From NCBI RefSeq assembly GCF_018863415.1, contig NZ_JAHKSN010000001.1:1-64000 (forward strand): 64,000 nt of DNA, written 5' to 3'. The translations under genes were made by a program, and so were the position numbers. Of the stretch, positions 58,617 to 64,000 are shown in pieces. The notes below the pieces were generated by a model that made no database searches, had not been told where the DNA came from, and was given only the letters and a program-made list of their open reading frames with translations. The stretch comes from Deinococcus aestuarii. GTDB taxonomy: Bacteria > Deinococcota > Deinococci > Deinococcales > Deinococcaceae. Numbering within the stretch: position 1 is the stretch's first letter; every line of letters starts with the position of its first letter.

Positions 58617-59822
58617 ATGACCCGCCTGCTGTTTCGCGAAGAACCGGCCCTTCTCACCTTCGGCGCGACCGTCACCGCCGCGCGGGAGGGGGCCGCCGCC
58701 CTGGACGCCACCGCCTTTTATCCCGAGGGCGGCGGGCAGAACGGGGACGTGGGGGTGCTGCGCTGGAACGGGGGGGAGGTCCGCGTCGAGGGCACCCGCA
58801 AGGGCGAGGGCGGCGTAGTCTGGCACGAGCTGGAGGGGTCGGGGCCAGGGGTCGGCGCGGTCGTCACGGGCGAGGTGGACGCGGCGCGGCGCTGGCGCAA
58901 CTCCCAGCGGCACAGCGGCGAGCACCTCCTGGCGCAGGCGTTCCACCGGGTGAGCCCGGCCTTTGCGGTGGCGGCAGTGAGTATGCGGAATGCCGAGTCC
59001 ACCCTCGACCTGCACGGTGACCCGGGCGAGGCCGACGTGCGGTCCGCCGAGGAACTGCTGCGCGAGACACTCGCCCGCACGCCCCTGACGCTGGACACGC
59101 CGACGGTGCCGAGCGCGGACCTCCACCGCTACCCGCTGCGGCGCGAGGCGAAGGTGGGGGGCGACGTGCGGCTGGTGATCTTCCGCGGCCCGGACGGGGT
59201 GCCCTTCGACGTGAGCGCGTGCGGGGGCACCCACGTCCCCCACGCCTCGATGGCGGCGCCCGTGGTCGTGCTGCGGACCGAGCGCGTCCGGGGCGGGCTG
59301 ACCCGCGTGGTCTTCATGGCGGGGGAGGAGGCCGCGGAGTACCTGGGCGGGGTGTACGCGGGGAGCCGGGCGCTGGCGCAGGAGTTCAGCGTCCCCGTAG
59401 GGCGGCTGCCGGAGCGGGTGGCGGCCCTCTCCGCCGAGCGCGACGCCCAGAGGACGGAGGCGGCTGGCCTGCGGGCCCGGCTCGCCCGGCTTCTGGTGGG
59501 GGCCGCGCCCGCGGAGGAGCTTGGGGGCGTGTCCCTCCGCGCCCTGACCCTCGACGACCCCGCCCTGCTCGCCGACGTGCTCGCCGCCACCCCTGCGGGT
59601 GAGGTGGTGGCCGCCCTCGCCCCCGGTGGACGCTGCGGCGTCGGCAGCGCGCGGGAGGACGTGCCCGCCGGGGCGCTGCTGGGGCGCGCGCTGGAGGCCA
59701 CGGGCGGCCGGGGTGGCGGTCGGCCCGCGCTCGCCCAGGGGACGACCCTGGAGCCCGGGGCGTTTCTGGAGGCCGTGCGGGCGGCGCTCCTCGCGCCCCG
59801 GCGGCCGGATCAGGAGACCTGA
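58617..59822 (+). CDS. Alanyl-tRNA editing protein (AlaX-like) with C-terminal DHHA1-type region
   Basis: Predicted trans-editing hydrolase that removes Ser or Gly from tRNA-Ala, 401 residues. The second-additional domain has the zinc ligands His99 and His103 in HSGEH and Cys202 and His206 in CGGTH, and FYPEGGGQNGDVG near residue 35, as in AlaRS and AlaX. Residues about 245-290 form a coiled coil; the C-terminal 110 residues resemble the DHHA1 region (CGVGSAREDVPAGALLG...GGRGGGRPALAQG). This is the long AlaX layout. Confidence 0.92.
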   Translation: MTRLLFREEPALLTFGATVTAAREGAAALDATAFYPEGGGQNGDVGVLRWNGGEVRVEGTRKGEGGVVWHELEGSGPGVGAVVTGEVDAARRWRNSQRHSGEHLLAQAFHRVSPAFAVAAVSMRNAESTLDLHGDPGEADVRSAEELLRETLARTPLTLDTPTVPSADLHRYPLRREAKVGGDVRLVIFRGPDGVPFDVSACGGTHVPHASMAAPVVVLRTERVRGGLTRVVFMAGEEAAEYLGGVYAGSRALAQEFSVPVGRLPERVAALSAERDAQRTEAAGLRARLARLLVGAAPAEELGGVSLRALTLDDPALLADVLAATPAGEVVAALAPGGRCGVGSAREDVPAGALLGRALEATGGRGGGRPALAQGTTLEPGAFLEAVRAALLAPRRPDQET

Positions 59823-59867
59823 GGCGCTCACCCGTCCCCGACCCTCGCCGTGCCAGAAACTTCACGC

Positions 59868-61579
59868 ATGAAAAGAAACCTGATGCTGGTGGGGACGGCG
59901 CTCACCCTGAGCAGTTGCTCCTCTCTTCTCGGCCCGGCCCAGCCCGAGGTGACGGTCACCGTCCTCGGCGTGAACGACTTCCACGGCAACCTGCTGCCGA
60001 CGAGCTTCCGTATCCCCGACCCCGCCGACCGCACGAAGACCGTGACCGTGCAGGCGGGCGGCATCGAGGCCATCGGGGGCGTCCTGGCCCAGACGCGTCA
60101 GGAAAACCCCAACACCGTCTTCGTGGGCGTGGGCGACATGACGGGGGCCTCGCCCCTGATCAGCGGCCTGCTGCGCGACGAGCCCACCATCCTCGCGCTG
60201 AGTGGGCTCGGCATGGCGGTCAACGTGGTGGGCAACCACGAGTTCGACTACGGCTACGCCGAGCTGCAGGCTACGCCGAGCTGCAACGCTTCCAGAAGGG
60301 CGGCTGCGCCTCGAACGACGCGGCCCGCGCCTGCAAGTACGTCAACCCCTTCCCCGGCGCCGCCTACACCTACCTCGGGGCGAACGTCGTGGACGAGAAG
60401 ACGGGCGCGCTCGCCTTCCCCGCCTACAAGATCGTGCAGGTCGGCCCGGCACGGGTGGCCTTTGTGGGCGCCGTGCTGAAGGACACCCCCACCGTCGTGA
60501 CCCCCTCGGGCGTGGCGGGCCTGCGCTTCGAGGATGAGGTCGCCGCGATCAACCGCGTGATCCCCCAGATCAAGCGCGGCAACGTGGACGCCATCGTCGC
60601 CCTCGTGCACCAGGGCGGCGCGAGCACGGACGCCTACGACGTGGTGAACTGCAAGACGCTCACCGGCCCCATCGTGGACATCGCCCGGGGCCTCGATCCC
60701 GCGGTCAGCGCGATCATGACGGGACACACCCACCGCGGCTACAACTGCCGGGTGCCCGGCCCGGGCGGCCAGGAGCGCGTGGTGATCCAGGGTGACGCCT
60801 TCGGCCACCTCCTCCAGCGCCTCGACCTCAAGGTCGACACCCGCGCGAACCGGGTGGTCTCCGTCGAGGCGAGAAACGTCCTCGTGGACGCGGCGAACGG
60901 ACCCAAGGACGCCGCGATGACGACCGTCGTGCAGAAGGCCAAGGCGATCACCGATCCGGTGGCCCAACAGCCCATCGCCACGCTCGGCGTCGAGCAGATC
61001 ACCCGCGCCCAGAACCCGGCGGGTGAGAGCGCCCTCGGTGACGTGATCGCCGACTCGCAGCTCGCCGCCACCCGCGCCCCCGAGAAGGGCGGCGCCGTCC
61101 TGGCCTTCATGAACCCCGGCGGCATCCGCGCCGACCTGCCCGCCACCGTGCCCAACTCGACCCGCCGGGTGACCTACGGCGACACCTTCGCGGTGCAGCC
61201 CTTCGGCAACATCCTGACCGTGGTCACGCTGACGGGGGCCCAGATCAAGGCCGCGCTGGAGCAGCAGTTCGACAACCCCTCCGCCGGGCAAAACCGCATC
61301 CTCCAGGTCAGCGAGGGCTTCGCCTACACCTGGGACAACAGCAAGGCGAAAGGGGAAAAGGTCAGCGCCATCACCCTGAACGGCCAGCCCCTCGACCCCG
61401 CCGCGAGCTACCGCGTCACCATCAACAACTTCCTCGCGGACGGCGGCGACAACTTCACCGTCTTCACCCAGGGCACCAACCGTCTGGGCGGCGACGTGGA
61501 CCTCGACGCCTTCCAGAACTACCTGCGCGGCAAGGAAGTGACCTCACCGACGCTGGGCCGCATCACCCGCCTGAACTGA
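59868..61579 (+). pseudogene. 5'-nucleotidase/UDP-sugar hydrolase lipoprotein, frameshifted by a 17-bp tandem duplication
   Basis: Metallophosphatase of the UshA/5'-nucleotidase family. MKRNLMLVGTALTLSSCSS gives a lipobox (Cys23 region); then VLGVNDFHGNLLP, GGIEAIGGVLAQ, GVGDMTGASPLISGLL and VVGNHEFDYGYAELQ. There a perfect 17-base duplication (60252-60268 and 60269-60285) shifts the frame; the first frame ends at 60479. The downstream frame continues RFQKGGCASNDAARACKY, MTGHTHRGYNC, the 5_nucleotid_C domain (GESALGDVIADSQLAAT, NPGGIRADLP, YGDTFAVQPFGNIL) and ends at 61579. Removal of one copy restores about 565 codons. Confidence 0.9.
60252..60285 (+). repeat. Perfect 17-bp tandem duplication
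   Basis: GGCTACGCCGAGCTGCA occurs twice without a gap inside the 5'-nucleotidase gene. 17 is not a multiple of three, so it shifts the frame by two. Confidence 0.97.
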
Positions 61580-61597
61580 GACGCGGGCAAAGGAGAG

Positions 61598-61627
61598 AGG
61601 GGGAGAGGTGGTCGCACCTTTCCCCCT
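61598..61627. terminator. Hairpin between the 5'-nucleotidase and M28 peptidase genes
   Basis: AGGGGGAGAGGTG (61598-61610) pairs with CACCTTTCCCCCT (61615-61627) around a GTCG loop, between convergent genes. Confidence 0.6.
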
Positions 61628-61646
61628 TGCTGTTTCGCTCTCCCGG

Positions 61647-62816
61647 TTACCGGCTGGCGGGTGCGGCGCTCAGCACGGCGTCCACGGTCTTCTGGGCCGC
61701 GTCCACCGTCGTGCGGATGAGCGCGGGGTCGAGCACGGTGTCGGTCGGCTGGTGGTAGTTGCGGTCGATCCCCGTGTGGAAAAAGAGGGTCGCCACCCCC
61801 GCCTGCGCGAAGGAGGCGTGGTCGCTCCCGCCGCCCCCGCCCGAGAACGCCTGCAGCGTCGGCACCGCCTCGCGCGCGGCGTTCACGAGGGCGCCGTCGC
61901 CGCTCACGCCGAGGGGGTCGGCGTTCACGCCCACCATGTCGAAGTTGAACATGGCCCGGAGGCTCCCCACCAGGGCCGCGTTGTCCTTCACGAAGGCCCG
62001 CGAGCCCCGCAACCCGTCCTCCTCGCCGTCGAAGAGGACGAAGTAGCTCCGGTTCGCCAGCGAGGTGTTCACCGACCGCCGCGCGAGGTCGAGTACGGCC
62101 AGCGTGCCCGAGAGGTTGTCGTTCGCGCCCGGCGCCCCGGCCACCGAGTCCATGTGGGCGCCGAAGAGCAGCTCCGGCCGCGTGACCCCCGCCTTGTAGG
62201 CGACCACGTTCACGCCGCGCACGTCGCCCTGGCGCACCCGCACCGCGAGCGTGACCGGCTGCCCCTCCTGCAGGCCCGCCCCGGTGGTGGTCGACACGCC
62301 CAGCACCGGCAGCTCCACCCGCTCGCCGAGGGTGCCGCTGCGCAGCTCCCCGTCCGTGTTGTTCACGACGACCAGCCCCCTCGCCCCCGCCGCGAGGGCG
62401 TTCCGGGCCTTTTGCGCGAAGGGAAGCTGACCGCGCCGCACCACGGCGACCTTGCCCCGCACGTTCGCTCCCCGGAAGTCCTCCGGCGTGCCGACGCCGG
62501 GCACGAGGGCCACGGGCGCGCTGACCTCCCCGCCCGCGCTCCCCTGGAGGGCGAAGCCGCGCAGGGTCCGCTCGCCCACCCGCACGTCCGAGCCGAGGTC
62601 GTCGAAGCGCGGGTACGAGAACGTCTCGCGGCGGGTGGTGTACCCCAGGGCACGGAACTGCCCCTCCAGGTACGTGCGGGCCCCCTCGTTCGCCGGAGTG
62701 CCCGTCACCCGGGGGCCGAATTTCAAGACGGCGGAAAAGTCGTTTTCGATGGAGGCCACAGCCGTGGAACCCAGCAACAACGCGCCCAGCACCGCGCGCA
62801 TTCCCAATTGACGCAT
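61647..62816 (-). CDS. Secreted M28-family zinc aminopeptidase
   Basis: Exported metallopeptidase, 389 residues. Signal peptide MRQLGMRAVLGALLLGSTAVA. A PA domain (about 95-195, VRGKVAVVRRGQLPFAQKARNALAAGARGLVVVNN) is inserted before the catalytic core. Zinc ligands and catalytic residues: His221 (GAHMDSV), Asp233 (GANDNLSG), Glu265/Glu266 (FDGEEDGL), Asp293 (NFDMVG) and His355 (NYHQPTDT). Likely feeds peptides to transporters such as DppABC. Convergent with the 5'-nucleotidase gene. Confidence 0.92.
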   Translation of the reverse strand: MRQLGMRAVLGALLLGSTAVASIENDFSAVLKFGPRVTGTPANEGARTYLEGQFRALGYTTRRETFSYPRFDDLGSDVRVGERTLRGFALQGSAGGEVSAPVALVPGVGTPEDFRGANVRGKVAVVRRGQLPFAQKARNALAAGARGLVVVNNTDGELRSGTLGERVELPVLGVSTTTGAGLQEGQPVTLAVRVRQGDVRGVNVVAYKAGVTRPELLFGAHMDSVAGAPGANDNLSGTLAVLDLARRSVNTSLANRSYFVLFDGEEDGLRGSRAFVKDNAALVGSLRAMFNFDMVGVNADPLGVSGDGALVNAAREAVPTLQAFSGGGGGSDHASFAQAGVATLFFHTGIDRNYHQPTDTVLDPALIRTTVDAAQKTVDAVLSAAPASR

Positions 62817-62951
62817 GGCGACAGGAAAGCATGAACGGCCATGAGTTGCCCCCCGGAGACATGAGATTGTGCGGTCTGAACGCAGGTTCTGTGGCCTGCG
62901 CTACGCCTTTGCAAAAGCCGTCCTTTGGCATAGGCTGACCGGCCCATGTGC

Positions 62952-62975
62952 CTAACCTTAAGCTCACCTTAACCT
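62952..62975 (+). promoter_or_regulatory. TTAA direct repeat upstream of the SDR gene
   Basis: CCTTAA at 62956 and again at 62967, 11 bases apart, preceded by CTAACC. Located in the region shared by the divergent M28 and SDR genes. Confidence 0.4.
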
Positions 62976-63013
62976 GTTCTCCGCTCAGCCTCACGATCCC
63001 GCACACTACGGGC

Positions 63014-63808
63014 ATGACGGGCAAGGGCAGGGGCACCGGGGGGGAGGACGCGCCGCCGACGCCGGGAGAATCCGGCACGGTGATCGTGACGGGGGCGGCG
63101 CGGGGGATCGGGAGGGCGGTCGCGGAGCTGTACGCCGAGCGGGGGCACCGGGTCCTGAGCGTGGACCTGACCATGCCGCCGGTGTTGCGCGGGCAGCCGC
63201 GCGTGCGGGCGGACGTGAGCACCGCCGCCGGGCGCGAGCGCATCCTGCGGGCGGCGCGGCCCTTGGGCGCCGTGGGGGTTCTCGTGAACAACGCCGCCTA
63301 CCAGGGCGCGCACGGCGGCGTGCTGGAGGTCAGCGAGCGCGGCTGGATGCGCAGCCTGGGCGTGAACCTCACCGCGCCCCTCCTGCTCACCCGCACCCTG
63401 ATCGACCTGATGGGCCGGGGCAGCGCCGTGGTCAACATCGCCTCGGTGCAGGGCCTCTTCGCCGAGCAGAATAATGCCGCCTACAACGCCAGCAAGGGCG
63501 GGCTGGTCAACCTCACCCGCGCGATGGCCCTCGACCTCGCTGGGCGCGGCGTGCGCGTCAACGCCGTCGCCCCCGGCGCCATCGCCACCGAGGGCGTCTT
63601 GCAGGCCATCGCCGGGAGCGAGGACCCCGGCCAGACTCGACGCGACTACGAGGACCTCCACGCCCTGCGCCGCCTCGGCGAGCCGCGCGAGGTCGCCCAG
63701 GTCATCTACTTCCTGGGCAGCCCCGAGGCGAGCTTCCTGACCGGCGCGATCTTGCCGGTCGACGGCGGCATGACGGCCAGTTTCATGATGGCGGGGAGGC
63801 CGGTCTGA
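63014..63808 (+). CDS. Short-chain dehydrogenase/reductase (SDR)
   Basis: NAD(P)-dependent oxidoreductase, 264 residues, of unknown substrate. Cofactor site [23 protein letters not shown] (Gly-rich loop 27-33), NNAA in [10 protein letters not shown], catalytic Ser144 in NIASVQG and Tyr157-x-x-x-Lys161 in YNASKGG; C-terminal [27 protein letters not shown] classical SDR of the FabG-like group. The ATG at 63014 is preferred; an upstream ATG at 62948 would run through the promoter repeats. Confidence 0.9.
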   Translation: MTGKGRGTGGEDAPPTPGESGTVIVTGAARGIGRAVAELYAERGHRVLSVDLTMPPVLRGQPRVRADVSTAAGRERILRAARPLGAVGVLVNNAAYQGAHGGVLEVSERGWMRSLGVNLTAPLLLTRTLIDLMGRGSAVVNIASVQGLFAEQNNAAYNASKGGLVNLTRAMALDLAGRGVRVNAVAPGAIATEGVLQAIAGSEDPGQTRRDYEDLHALRRLGEPREVAQVIYFLGSPEASFLTGAILPVDGGMTASFMMAGRPV

Positions 63809-63824
63809 ACGACAACACCTTGAC

Positions 63825-64000
63825 CTACGGGTTGGTGAAGTACAGCTCCGACGTTCGGCAGGTCGAACACTCGGCGTAGAACTCGGTGCCGCTCTTGCGG
63901 GTCCGCTGCGGCCCTCCACAGGTCGTGCAGGTCAATTTGAGCACCGTGTTCGCGCCGCAGCTTCTGCACTTGAAATAGTAACTGTGACCGAACCTGATCT
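63825..64000 (-). CDS. Partial zinc-ribbon protein (C-terminal end; start outside window)
   Basis: An open minus-strand frame enters from the right edge and stops at 63825-63827. It reads RFGHSYYFKCRSCGANTVLK, then three C-x-x-C pairs in all (CRSC, CTTC, CSTC) with RTRKSGTEFYAEC between the last two, and ends ELYFTNP. This is the end of a nucleic-acid-binding or nuclease-associated zinc ribbon; the main domain lies beyond the window, so no name can be given. Confidence 0.7.
   Translation of the reverse strand, partial: IRFGHSYYFKCRSCGANTVLKLTCTTCGGPQRTRKSGTEFYAECSTCRTSELYFTNP

Overview
The window is about 70% G+C and carries a set of genes that points to the genus Deinococcus. These include the LysW-dependent alpha-aminoadipate lysine pathway (lysT, lysU, lysW, lysX, lysZ), a fused SecDF, the rimP-nusA-ylxR-infB operon, a DUF2227 membrane protein, and many genes whose only promoter signal is a TANNNT hexamer 5-7 bases before the start codon. 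That last layout is the one known for leaderless transcription in Deinococcus. The species cannot be named from the sequence alone. I saw no rRNA, tRNA or CRISPR array.

Layout. 1-383: 3' end of an IS5-type transposase gene. 443-4346: dppC, dppB and dppA of a peptide ABC transporter, behind a TTGACA-17-TACCCT promoter. 4367-9692: a lipoprotein subtilase, a DUF2227 protein, a LysE exporter, a methyltransferase and a polysaccharide deacetylase. 8478-14037: an envelope block on the minus strand (LptF/G-like permease, diacylglycerol-type glycosyltransferase and deacetylase with overlapping stops and starts, then fabZ, mreB and a small membrane protein). 14092-19371: GNAT fragment, acyl-CoA dehydrogenase, a Phd/YefM-PIN toxin-antitoxin pair, methyltransferase, galE and an orphan Mrr endonuclease. 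19440-26364: ilvD, a conserved small protein, a Tat-exported dioxygenase, secDF and a secreted repeat protein. 26459-30437: rimP-nusA-ylxR-infB behind a leader containing an intrinsic-terminator hairpin. 30607-31601: minC followed by an AT-rich broken gene. 31781-37040: S1-domain protein, VOC protein, flavoprotein, HtrA, a small membrane protein and lysZ. 37125-40221: MFS transporter, a dinB-yjjX-GNAT operon and a response regulator. 40234-45218: a six-gene operon with two sugar ABC permeases, a lipoprotein, an FAD oxidoreductase, a phosphatase and a hydrolase. 45309-51608: CsbD-like protein, icd, small membrane protein, methyltransferase, B12-radical SAM protein and a KhtTU-like K+/H+ antiporter pair. 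51760-56068: lysine genes. 56131-64000: marR plus efflux pump, AlaX-type editing protein, a frameshifted 5'-nucleotidase, an M28 peptidase, an SDR and a partial zinc-ribbon gene.

How the genes work together. LysT/LysU (homoaconitase), LysX (attaches aminoadipate to LysW) and LysZ (phosphorylates the LysW-bound intermediate) use LysW as a carrier. The LysW here keeps the C-terminal EDWGE tail but has lost all four zinc-ribbon cysteines. The gene directly upstream encodes a double zinc ribbon with the cysteines but no tail.

Most notable signals: the cysteine-less LysW beside a cysteine-rich partner; low-G+C small genes placed directly behind housekeeping genes (lysT, minC, lysZ); a perfect 17-bp tandem duplication that breaks the 5'-nucleotidase; a terminator hairpin in the rimP-nusA leader; a family of GCTGA-type interspersed repeats, one of which is translated as the N-terminus of an ABC permease; and 11-bp-phased TTAA direct repeats upstream of three envelope or secreted-protein loci.
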